NCBI RefSeq assembly: GCF_000330505.1
Contig: NW_004440189.1
Coordinates: 733,874-763,066, forward strand
Length of the DNA stretch: 29,193 nucleotides
Source of the DNA: Entamoeba invadens IP1
Lineage: Eukaryota > Evosea > Mastigamoebida > Endamoebidae
Direction of reading: 5' to 3'
Notes under the pieces: model-generated
What the model was told of the DNA's origin: nothing
What the model saw: the letters and a program-made list of their open reading frames with translations, nothing else
The model's database searches: none
Shown: positions 1-7,718 of the stretch, piece by piece
Numbering within the stretch: the first letter of the stretch is position 1
How the letters are laid out: each line of letters opens with the position of its first letter
Translations under genes and position numbers: made by a program

Positions 1-146
1 AAGAATTAAAAAATAAACAAATTATAATAAAAAAGAAAAAAATCGCGATAATACATATAGTTTGTTTTTATTATTAATTTATAGTTAATCAATTTCTTTA
101 GTGGAAAGAAAAAGTGTTTGAGGAAAAGAGAAAACTCGAAAGAAAG

Positions 147-554
147 ATGTCATTGTACTTGGCAAAAATACAAGACGGAAAGGTTACAAAAACAAGTACA
201 CCCATAGTCCGGACCACCACATCAATTGGGACCGAGTTCACAGATATCAAACTTTCAAACATGATGGTCCATCAATGCGACCTGATTTTTAACGAAATAA
301 GCGATGATAAAGGCAAAATATTTAACTACGGGCCTCAAGAGTCTGTCCTTGTCAACAGTGTGCCAGTTCCACCGTTCGCCTATTTTGAATTTAGTGTGGA
401 CAGTGTAATTCAGATTGGCAATTATCTGTTTTTGATCACTAAAGACAAACCAACACAAATAAGCGACGAAACTAGCCACTTGGTCGAACGAGAAAGTTTA
501 TGCTTTGCTGAGAGGTCATCACTAATGGCCTCTGCTGTGGAAAAGTCCAACTGA
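147..554 (+). CDS. small FHA-like domain protein
   Basis: This single-exon gene encodes 135 residues. The reading frame is open back to a GTG at 114, but the first ATG is at 147 (MSLYLAK), so I start there. Most of the protein (about residues 25-100) has the spacing of a forkhead-associated domain: TSIGTEFTDIKLS, then a region like the S-x-x-H core, and SVIQIGNYLFLI at the end. Key phosphothreonine-binding positions look degenerate: there is no Gly-Arg pair after the first strand, and VHQ stands where Ser-x-x-His is usual. It may therefore be a protein-interaction module without phospho-binding. There is no kinase domain, signal peptide or membrane segment. A true FHA kinase lies about 1.3 kb downstream on the other strand, but no direct link can be shown. 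The coding call is good; the family call is moderate. Confidence 0.7.
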   Translation: MSLYLAKIQDGKVTKTSTPIVRTTTSIGTEFTDIKLSNMMVHQCDLIFNEISDDKGKIFNYGPQESVLVNSVPVPPFAYFEFSVDSVIQIGNYLFLITKDKPTQISDETSHLVERESLCFAERSSLMASAVEKSN

Positions 555-910
555 AGAGCTGACAATAGATGGTAAGATTTAATATTATTACAAAAGATTT
601 TTTTGTATACTATACGTTATAAGTAAAATTATTATATAATATAATATTTTTTTTTCAAAATATGAGGTTATAAAATTGGTTTCATCCACTTTAATTTTAT
701 TTTTATTTTTCTTTTTTTTAATCTCAATCAACTTTTATGTATTATAATTATATATTAAAATTATTATAATTTATAATACATTTACAATGCATTAAAAAAT
801 CAACAAATCGATTGACTTGATCTGAGTTGTCATATTTGTTGTCAAACGAATGACTACGGAAAGAGAGAGGATTTAAGCACAGAAAAAGAACAGAGAAAAC
901 AAAGTAAGTG
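555..910. other. A+T-rich intergenic spacer
   Basis: This 356-nt spacer lies between the FHA-like gene and the ankyrin gene, both on the plus strand. It is dominated by A/T runs. I see no open frame with coding character, no RNA gene and no convincing repeat. It probably holds the 3' end signals of the first gene and the promoter of the second. Confidence 0.6.
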
Positions 911-1747
911 ATGGAAAACAAAACAAATGCCGAGAACAAAACTGTGTGCGATGATAAACCATGCGATGTCACAACACCACGAGCTCGTTACACAGTTCTT
1001 GGGACTGTTGCAAAGTACGCATACATGCTTTTTGAGACCGACCAAGAGACACTCTTCAGAGCAATTTATGAAGGCGACATGAATAAAGTTGTCGATTTGT
1101 TTGAGAAGAAAGTTGATTTCCACGGGTCCGACGACGAAGGAAATTCGGTATTGCACGCCGCTGTGTTTGGAAGACAGATTGGAATGCTGAACATGCTTCT
1201 CGGGATGGGGATATCGCCAAACAGAGTGAATCATAATGGTGAAAACATTTTGATGGTCGCAATTAAACTTGGCTTCAATGACATTTGCGAAGAAATCATG
1301 AAGATCAAGGACTTCAACTACGGACTGACTGACCTTCAAGGCCAGTCGTTACTCCATTACTGCGCAATTTATGGAAGAGCCATCATGGCAGAGGAAATTT
1401 TGAAACACGACGTGAACGTTGATTCAGTCGACTTTAATTACAACTCAAGCCTCCATGTTTGTTGTTTACACAATTCTCACAACGTTGCAAAGGTATTGCT
1501 CGACCACAATTGCAGAACAACACAGAAAAACCTCCGTTTGCTTATCCCAATCGAGATTGCAGTCAAAATGGAAGACAGAGAAATGGTCAAGCTTATTTTC
1601 ACTAAGATGAGAGGAGAGAACTTTGAAAACCTCGACGAGGCTGTTGACGAGATGATGAAGGGGAAGGAAGACCCCTTGATGGTCCTCAACAAGTCACCAT
1701 CTCAGTTCACCCCACACACCAGACAGGAGCCAGTTAGAACTGAATAA
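911..1747 (+). CDS. ankyrin-repeat protein
   Basis: This single-exon gene encodes 278 residues. The open frame begins one codon earlier at a GTG, but the ATG at 911 (MENKTNAENK) is the natural start. After a charged N-terminus of about 45 residues, roughly six ankyrin-type units follow to about residue 235. Diagnostic fragments include GNSVLHAAVFGRQIGMLNML, QSLLHYCAIYGRAIMAEEIL and NSSLHVCCLHNSHNVAKVLL, each carrying the LH or LL helix pattern. The last repeat is weaker, and the C-terminal tail is acidic and then Pro/Ser/Thr-containing. There is no signal peptide, membrane segment or attached enzymatic domain, so the likely role is a soluble protein-binding scaffold whose partner cannot be told. 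It converges on the FHA kinase gene, with only 62 bp between the stop codons. Confidence 0.88.
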   Translation: MENKTNAENKTVCDDKPCDVTTPRARYTVLGTVAKYAYMLFETDQETLFRAIYEGDMNKVVDLFEKKVDFHGSDDEGNSVLHAAVFGRQIGMLNMLLGMGISPNRVNHNGENILMVAIKLGFNDICEEIMKIKDFNYGLTDLQGQSLLHYCAIYGRAIMAEEILKHDVNVDSVDFNYNSSLHVCCLHNSHNVAKVLLDHNCRTTQKNLRLLIPIEIAVKMEDREMVKLIFTKMRGENFENLDEAVDEMMKGKEDPLMVLNKSPSQFTPHTRQEPVRTE

Positions 1748-1809
1748 TTTATTTGTTGTGTTATATTTGTATCACACCAAACACCATTTTTTGTTGATTT
1801 TACAAAAAT

Positions 1810-3464
1810 TCAATTATTTTCTTTGTTTTCTTGTTTCTCTTCAGCCTTCTCTTCTTTTGCTTGCTCTTGCTTTTTATCCTCTCCTTTCACTTCTTTGATT
1901 TGCTCAATTTGTTCATGTTCTTCCAAACATTCATCAATCAGCTCCTCCGGTATGTCGGTCAGTTTAACCTCCGTTTTCTTTTTAGTCTGCACAGACGTTT
2001 CCTTTTCTGCTCTTTTTCTGTAATCCTTTTGTTTAGTGAGTTGCTTCATGTTTATACCAAATTATATATACCAATTCGTCAAATGGATGTGAAAATAAGT
2101 TAAATTCCAACACAAAATAAGTAAACAAACTGGGAAGAACACCGAGTTCCTTTCAATCCACTCCGAATTAAGGAGTTCTTCTGTTGTGGCTCTCTCCGAT
2201 GGATCAAAAACTATCATTTTCTTAATAAGATCCTTTGGTGTTTGCGAGACGTTGCTCCAGTGATTTTCAAAGTTAAAATCGGCTTTCTCGATTTGCTTAT
2301 ACAATAAGTTTTCGTTATCCATTGAGAACGGGTGCGTTCCAGAGAGGATGATGTATAAAATGATACCAATTGCCCACACGTCACACTCCTTTGAATATCT
2401 CAAGCCTCCTTTCTTTGGTAAAATGACTTCAGGTGCTGCATAGTGGACAGTCCCGCACGCAGTTGTTCCAAAGAGTTCATTTCGTGCCATTCCGAAGTCT
2501 GCGATTTTGATGATAGGGTATGGGCGGTTTTCTTTCAACAAAATGTTCTCTGGTTTCAAGTCTCTGTGGATGACGTTATGAGAGTGAAGGTAGTGAATAC
2601 CTCTGACCAATTGCATAAAAACAAAGGCGGATTCATGTTCATCCATTTTACCAGAAGTAGTAATCCGAGTGAACAAGTCCCCACCTTCACAGTATTCTAT
2701 TTGAAATATCGTGTTGTTTTCAGACTCGTACACTCCAAGAAACTTCACAATGTTTTCGTGTTGTAAATTCTTCCAAATGTCCAGTTCTCTTTTAGCAATA
2801 ATATCAAGTGAAAAATTAACTCGTGTTTGATATAAGACTTTCAGAGCAATCACTTCCTTAGTCTCTTGATCCATCGCCTTGTACACACGACTGTATTGGC
2901 CACTACTTGTCAGTCTTGTACTACTCAAATGCCGAACTCGATATTCTAAAAAAAAATAATATGCTGTGAGGAAAGATCCTATATATAGAATTAATAAACA
3001 AACTCGCCCAACCTCACTAGGAAACAGAACTTCTTATAACACATCGGGTCAAGGTCTTTGACGATTATGTCACTCAAAGAGACAACCGGCTCTTTAGAAA
3101 ACACAATGAAGTAACAGTCATCTGTTTGTAAATATCACACTTCGATTTGAGAACAAAACAAGTACAAACTAGTCGACATGTTTATCACAATTTTGTCGTC
3201 GATGGTAATTTCGACTTTGTTGTTCTTTCCAATGTCCGCTCCATTGAACTGAGTTCCATTCGACGAAGTATCTGTGACGATGATCTTCTCCATATTGTTG
3301 TCTTTGATTTGTATTTTGCAATGGAAGTTGCTGACCATCATCGAATTTAAAATGATGTCGCACGATTTATGTCTGCCGACGACAATTCCTTTAGTAGCTT
3401 TGTCGAGGGCAAACGACCGTTGTCTTTTATCGCCGAAGTTGTCAGTCAAAATGACAGAGAACAT
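1810..3464 (-). CDS. FHA-domain Ser/Thr protein kinase, four exons
   Basis: My model joins 3464-3170, 3121-3004, 2920-2131 and 2043-1810. The introns are 48, 83 and 87 nt, all begin GTTTGT, and all phases match, giving 478 residues. Residues 1-105 form an FHA domain with intact GRHKSCD, SNFH and SSNGT motifs. From about 125 there is a complete kinase domain: glycine-loop region SSGQYSRVYKA, VIALK lysine (about 165), alpha-C glutamate (about 183), HRDLKPEN (catalytic Asp about 258), DFG (about 279) and APE. It ends near residue 400, and the last 77 residues are a Lys/Glu-rich tail from exon 4. FHA followed by a CAMK-type kinase is the Chk2/Rad53/Dun1 architecture, so signalling such as checkpoint control is plausible, but it is inferred. 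The second intron's acceptor (GAGTAG) was chosen because the upstream TTTTAG does not keep frame; a GAG three bases earlier also fits. The first exon starts at an ATG. Confidence 0.85.
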
Positions 3465-3637
3465 GAAAATAAAAAAGTTGTTTTTTTGAGTTTTTGTTAT
3501 CGAGAAAAACAGAAAAGAAAAACATTTTTGTTGGGTTTTTTCACAAAGAAAACCTAGTTTTTTTGAATAATAAAAGAACTATTGTGTTTAATAAAAGAAG
3601 GAAACTAGGAAAAGGGTAACTGAAATTTGTTGTGACG
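3465..3637. promoter_or_regulatory. divergent promoter between FHA kinase and RPL35A
   Basis: The start codons of the minus-strand kinase and the plus-strand ribosomal protein are only 173 bp apart. On the plus strand AAAGAACT (3573-3580) resembles the Entamoeba GAAC element, and GTGTTTAATA (3584-3593) resembles its GTATTTAAA TATA element; both lie 45-65 bp before the RPL35A start. Matches are inexact, so this is a candidate only. Confidence 0.35.
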
Positions 3638-3964
3638 ATGCAAGTACCAAGATTGTACACCAACGCTGTGTTTGCGGGTTACAGAAGAGGACAGAGAAAC
3701 ATTTACCCGAATGTTGCTATCCTCCACATCGACGGTGTGAACATGAAAGAAGATACTGCGTTCTACCTCGGAAAGCGCTGTGCTTACATCTACAAAGTCG
3801 CAGTTAAGAAGGGAAGCAAGAAGCCAGCTGTTAGAGCTATCTACGGTACAGTCGTCGCTGCTCACGGATGCGCTGGTGCAGTGAGAGCTAGATTTGCTCA
3901 CAACCTCCCACCAAAAGCTATCGGAGAAAACGTTAAAGTCTTCCTTTATCCTTCGAATATTTAA
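3638..3964 (+). CDS. RPL35A: 60S ribosomal protein eL33 (L35A)
   Basis: This gene encodes 108 residues and starts at the ATG at 3638 (MQVPRLYTNAVF). A GTG two codons upstream is in frame but is not a eukaryotic start. Family hallmarks are clear: RLYTNAVFAGYRRGQRN near the N-terminus, PNVAILHIDGV, the FYLGKRCAYIYK block, HGCAGAVRARFAHNLP and the invariant C-terminal FLYPSNI. The length equals that of yeast Rpl33 and human RPL35A. It is a structural protein of the large ribosomal subunit. No intron is needed. It precedes MRD1, a ribosome-biogenesis factor, on the same strand with 239 bp between stop and start, but Entamoeba genes are normally transcribed singly. Identification is secure. Confidence 0.97.
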   Translation: MQVPRLYTNAVFAGYRRGQRNIYPNVAILHIDGVNMKEDTAFYLGKRCAYIYKVAVKKGSKKPAVRAIYGTVVAAHGCAGAVRARFAHNLPPKAIGENVKVFLYPSNI

Positions 3965-4203
3965 ATGAGTTGGTGTTGGTTTCTTTCTCATTTCTTTAGT
4001 AGAACACATTAGTAAAACACACTTCTCTACCATTTTTTTAATACTTTTATTTACTATACCAAACTAATTTTTATAAATAGTTGATGCTAATAAAATCAAT
4101 AAATAAAAGACGATGACGAAGTCTTTGATTTGGATTTTTGGTACTCGAAAAGTTTTTATAGAAAAACCCTGATGAATAATTAAAAAACTCAAAACACAGT
4201 TTG

Positions 4204-6261
4204 ATGAGTAGAATTATTGTGAAAGGACTGCCACACGTAGCAACAGAAAAAACTATCAAAGAAGCATTTCAAAGTTTTGGAAATATCACGGACTGCAAAC
4301 TTGTCAGAACAAAAGAAGGCGTTTCGAGAGAGTTTGCGTTTTTAGGGTTTTCAACGGAAAGCGAAGCACAGAACGCTATTGAAAAAATGAACAACGCTTA
4401 TATTCTCTCGTCGAAAATCAATGTCTCCATCGCAAAAAAAATTGGAGACAAATCGATTGAAAGACCGTGGTCCAAGTATAGTGCAGGGTCTTCCGCGCAT
4501 GACAAAGCAACAACCACTGAACAACCCAAGAAGAAAGAAAAGAAAAAAGTCGAAGAACAGCCAAAGAAACCATCAAAAAGTCTCGAAGCTTTGAAGAAAC
4601 TTTGCGAACGCGCTCCACAAATCGAAGTGAAAAAGAAGAAAGCAAGAGACACTGTTGACGATGAAAATAAAGAAACGAAGAAGACCGAACCAGTGAAAAT
4701 GGAAGAAGAAACAACAAGTCAAAGTTCTGAAGAAGAAAGAAAGGACGAAGGTGAAGAAGATAACCAAAAAGAAAAGAAAGCAGAAGTTCAAAGTGAAGAA
4801 GATGAAATACAAGTTCCAGAGAATGAAAATTGGGAAGAAGGACGAATTCTGGTGAACAACTTACCATACGCTTGCTCGGAACAAGACGTTCGAGAGGCCT
4901 TTGAGAAATTTGGCGAAATCACAGAGGTCCACCTCCCCATTGATAAAGTCTCGGGGAAAACAAAAGGGTTTGCGTTTGTGATGTATGTTGTACCACAAGA
5001 TGCTGTTAAGGCATTCAACGAGATGGATGGACAAGTGATAAAAGGTCGTATTATACATGTGAATTATGCGAAGGCCGACCCATACGCACAAACAACGGAA
5101 GAAAAAGAAGCAAAGACGTACAAGGACAAAAAGGCGAACGAGCTCAAAAAGCGTGCAAGTAATCAGTTCAATTGGGCGACATTGTACATGAGACCAGACA
5201 CCGCTATCACTGCTGTGGCGGAACAACTTGGGATGGCTAAAGAGAAGTTTCTTGACGTCAATAGTAGCAACCTTGCTGTTAGAGCCGCTCTAGCAGAAAC
5301 TTTTGTAATCAATGAGACGAAGAAGTACTTAGGGGATCGTGGTGTCAACTGTACTGTACTTGAAAATGGGTTGAATGAGAAACGTGGGAACACTGCGATC
5401 ATTGTAAAGAACATAGCAGCAAATGCAGACCAAGGAGAAATCAAAACGATGTTTGAGAACTGCGGGAAACTGAAGCGCTTTTTGATGCCGAAATCAAAGG
5501 CACTTGCTATTGCTGAATTTATACAACCCAATGATGCCAAAACTGCTTTTAAAAGAATTGTATATTCAAGATATAAAGGAGTTCCTCTTTACTTGGAGTG
5601 GGCGCCTGAGAGACTATTCAACGAAGAAGCCAAATCAACTGAAGAAGAAGTTCCAAAGAAAGTTGAGAAGAAAGAGAGTCCGAAAGAAGGCGGCGAGCTT
5701 GAACTTGTTGAAGAAGGTACACATACACTTTATATCAAGAATGTGAATCCAAAAACAACGGAAGACACCCTCAGGAAGGTGTTTACTCAATATGGACAAA
5801 TTCATTCAGTCAGTATTTCCAAGAATCCCACGTCTTCGAAGAATGTGTTCTGTTTCTTGGAGTTTGCGAGACACAGTAGTGCACTCAACGCGATGAAAAA
5901 TGCTCAAGGCCAACTTGTCGATGGTAATGCAATTGCAATCGAGTTGTCTATTCCTAAGAAAGACGATTTTACCCACGCCAAGAGAAAGAAAGCTGAAGAT
6001 GTGACAGCCAGTACAAAGTTGTTGGTGAAGAACTTGCCGTTTGAAACCAATTTGAACGAAGTCAGAGAGTTATTCAGGGTCTATGGAACACTTCGTGGCG
6101 TGAGAGTACCAAAGAAGATCGATGGGCAACTGAAAGGGTATGCCTTCATTGAATATGCGACAAAACAAGAGGCTGCGAATGCGAAAGCTGCAATGGCAAA
6201 CAGCCATTTATATGGGAGACACTTGGTTATTGAATTTGCCAAGGAAACTGAATTGGATTGA
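4204..6261 (+). CDS. MRD1: MRD1/RBM19-type multi-RRM ribosome biogenesis factor
   Basis: This single-exon gene encodes 685 residues. The frame is open from a TTG at 4201, but the ATG at 4204 (MSRIIVKGLP) is the conserved family start. Five RNA-recognition motifs lie at about residues 2-78, 212-290, 395-469, 505-584 and 603-679. RNP1-type octamers are visible in the second (KGFAFVMY) and fifth (KGYAFIEY). RPWSKY after the first RRM is typical of Mrd1/RBM19. A long Lys/Glu-rich linker (about 100-205) separates the first two RRMs, and a shorter charged linker lies between the third and fourth. Mrd1 acts in the nucleolus on 35S pre-rRNA, needed for the early cleavages that yield 18S rRNA. Five RRMs match yeast Mrd1; RBM19 has six. 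The protein is shorter than yeast Mrd1, mainly in its linkers. Confidence 0.93.
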   Translation: MSRIIVKGLPHVATEKTIKEAFQSFGNITDCKLVRTKEGVSREFAFLGFSTESEAQNAIEKMNNAYILSSKINVSIAKKIGDKSIERPWSKYSAGSSAHDKATTTEQPKKKEKKKVEEQPKKPSKSLEALKKLCERAPQIEVKKKKARDTVDDENKETKKTEPVKMEEETTSQSSEEERKDEGEEDNQKEKKAEVQSEEDEIQVPENENWEEGRILVNNLPYACSEQDVREAFEKFGEITEVHLPIDKVSGKTKGFAFVMYVVPQDAVKAFNEMDGQVIKGRIIHVNYAKADPYAQTTEEKEAKTYKDKKANELKKRASNQFNWATLYMRPDTAITAVAEQLGMAKEKFLDVNSSNLAVRAALAETFVINETKKYLGDRGVNCTVLENGLNEKRGNTAIIVKNIAANADQGEIKTMFENCGKLKRFLMPKSKALAIAEFIQPNDAKTAFKRIVYSRYKGVPLYLEWAPERLFNEEAKSTEEEVPKKVEKKESPKEGGELELVEEGTHTLYIKNVNPKTTEDTLRKVFTQYGQIHSVSISKNPTSSKNVFCFLEFARHSSALNAMKNAQGQLVDGNAIAIELSIPKKDDFTHAKRKKAEDVTASTKLLVKNLPFETNLNEVRELFRVYGTLRGVRVPKKIDGQLKGYAFIEYATKQEAANAKAAMANSHLYGRHLVIEFAKETELD

Positions 6262-6279
6262 TTATTATGATTACAGTGG

Positions 6280-6373
6280 ATACCATACTTATAATATAAC
6301 AAACTATAATTTTGTTATTAAAATGAATACCATACTTATAATATAAAAAACTATATTTATATTATTAAAACAA
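6280..6373 (+). repeat. 47-bp tandem duplication, two copies
   Basis: Copy one is 6280-6326 and copy two is 6327-6373, directly abutting. The first 20 bases are identical (ATACCATACTTATAATATAA), and by eye I count six mismatches over 47 positions. It lies 18 bp after the MRD1 stop and 16 bp before the stop of the convergent hinge gene, so it may be part of both 3' ends. Confidence 0.85.
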
Positions 6374-6389
6374 ATAAACAAAAAAGCAA

Positions 6390-6638
6390 TCACTGAGAGG
6401 TTAAAGCGTTAAAAGTCTGTTTGTCGATCATCTGCATGGTGTGGAGAGCCTCTAATAACCCGTAAGAAAGTGCTGGATTTTCCGATAATATCTGTTTTGC
6501 CTTTTCTTTATCAGTCTGAATGAGCTTTTTGACCTCTTGGATTACTTCGAGGAGTTGTTGCTCGTCGATACAATCGAGGGACTGCTTTATGTCTTGTTCT
6601 GTGGCGATGCGAGCATTAGTTTGTGGTGGTTGTTGCAT
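6390..6638 (-). CDS. CstF64 hinge-domain-only protein
   Basis: This gene encodes 82 residues. The open frame continues upstream, but the only ATG before a recognisable sequence is at 6638 (MQQPPQTNAR), and the divergent BUD31 start lies 91 bp beyond. Residues 22-82 match the hinge region of cleavage-stimulation factor CstF64/Rna15. The clues are IDEQQLLEVIQEVKKLIQ, then ILSENPALSYGLLEALHTMQ and MIDKQTFNAL, paralleling the family pattern of a helix followed by L-x-x-NPQLAYALLQA and a final short helix. In other eukaryotes this hinge binds CstF77/Rna14 in the polyadenylation complex. Normal CstF64 carries an N-terminal RRM, which is absent here. A TTTTTTTAG sits 13 bp before the ATG and could be a splice acceptor, but no GTTTGT donor is visible within the short upstream gap. 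Alternative: an unrelated helical protein. Confidence 0.7.
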   Translation of the reverse strand: MQQPPQTNARIATEQDIKQSLDCIDEQQLLEVIQEVKKLIQTDKEKAKQILSENPALSYGLLEALHTMQMIDKQTFNALTSQ

Positions 6639-6729
6639 TGACTCTTCAACTAAAAAAATTAGTTTTTGTTTTTTGTTTTTTTGATTTGTGAAAAAGAAGA
6701 AACAAGAAAAATTATTTGACGTAGTCAAG
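6639..6729. promoter_or_regulatory. short divergent promoter between hinge gene and BUD31
   Basis: Only 91 bp separate the two opposed start codons. The interval is T-rich on the left and A-rich on the right, and it holds no clear TATA or GAAC element. Both transcripts must start within or next to it, so coordinated expression of two mRNA-processing proteins is possible but inferred. Confidence 0.5.
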
Positions 6730-7470
6730 ATGTCGCGCCTCTTCAAACTGAAAAAGGGACCTGCTGGGAAGGAAAAATTGATACCGAAAATCACTGAATT
6801 TGAAGAACAGTTGAGAGTTGCACAGAATGACCCAATGTATGGAAGAAGACGGAATGAGACGACGTGGGATGTCATCAAGAACAACTACGAAAGAAGCAAA
6901 TTTGTATATGAGCAATACACACAACAAGAGATCAGTAAAGAGCTCTACGATTATTGTGTTAAGAATGATATCATCGATGGGATGCTCATTGCTAAATGGA
7001 AGAAACCCGGGTTTGGGCATTTATGTTGTTTGAAGTGCTTAAGACCAAAACAGGGGAGCAACAGCGTCTGCATTTGTAGAGTCCCAGAAGACGAAAGAGA
7101 CAACGACAATTATGTGAGATGTGCGAACTGTGGGTGCACTGGATGTGCGAGCAAATCGAAGTGTAAAGACGAAGACAATGATGTTGAAAATACTGAAAAT
7201 GAAAAGGAAGGGTGTTGTGGTGACACAAAGATGGAAGAAGTTATTCCAACAGAAGAAGTAGTGAAGGAAGTTGAGCACAAAAAGGAAGAAGAACTTAAAG
7301 AACTGAAAAGGGATGAACTTGACAAAAAGGATGTCGAAGAGTTACAAAAAGAGGTTCAGCAAGAAACCGAAAAGTTGGAAAAGGTCGACAACCAAAAGGA
7401 ACAGCCTGCAAATGACCAAGAAGAGGAAATTGCTGTTCAAACAAACTTCAAAAAGTTTGGGAAGAAGTGA
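6730..7470 (+). CDS. BUD31: BUD31/G10 splicing factor with acidic C-terminal extension
   Basis: This gene encodes 246 residues from the ATG at 6730 (MSRLFKLKKGPAG); in-frame codons back to a GTG at 6688 are 5' leader. The first 140 or so residues are a full G10/BUD31 protein: KKGPAG, ELYDYCVKNDIIDGMLIAKW, HLCCLKCLRP, VCICRVP and the zinc-binding VRCANCGCTGC. BUD31 is a core component of activated spliceosomes and binds three zinc ions through these cysteines. Human BUD31 is 144 residues and yeast 157, so about 100 extra residues follow here. They are Glu/Lys-rich and probably helical, starting at about residue 145 and ending NFKKFGKK. An early part of this tail has a further pair of cysteines (GCCGD). 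The core identification is secure; the tail's role is unknown. Confidence 0.93.
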   Translation: MSRLFKLKKGPAGKEKLIPKITEFEEQLRVAQNDPMYGRRRNETTWDVIKNNYERSKFVYEQYTQQEISKELYDYCVKNDIIDGMLIAKWKKPGFGHLCCLKCLRPKQGSNSVCICRVPEDERDNDNYVRCANCGCTGCASKSKCKDEDNDVENTENEKEGCCGDTKMEEVIPTEEVVKEVEHKKEEELKELKRDELDKKDVEELQKEVQQETEKLEKVDNQKEQPANDQEEEIAVQTNFKKFGKK

Positions 7471-7718
7471 TTGATATGGTATTTACTCTATAAAACAAAT
7501 TCTATAATATTACTATAAATAGAACTATTGTATCAGTTTTTTTATTTATATCAACAAATGGACAAAAGTGCATTATTTCTGTTTACAATACACTACAAAA
7601 TGCATTTTTTGGAAATTACGGATATAGTAAAAATAATTAATAAACTATTAAAAAAAAGAGACCGAACAAAAATCAAAGAATAAAAAAAAGAAACTGATAA
7701 ATTTCTATAATTTATAAT

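Noticed and set aside
904..909. GTAAGT just before the ankyrin start
   Set aside because: It matches a general eukaryotic donor but not the GTTTGT used throughout this window, and no exon upstream needs it.
2946..2955. TTTTTTTAG as acceptor of the second kinase intron
   Set aside because: It looks strong, but joining it to the GTTTGT donor at 3003 hits a stop within nine codons; the acceptor ending at 2921 keeps frame.
4398..5540. Long minus-strand frames opposite MRD1
   Set aside because: These are Phe/Ser/Leu-rich antisense shadows of Lys/Glu-rich coding sequence, with no domain.
6639..6884. N-terminal extension of the hinge protein frame
   Set aside because: It runs opposite BUD31 coding sequence, its composition is that of an antisense shadow, and the first sensible ATG is at 6638.
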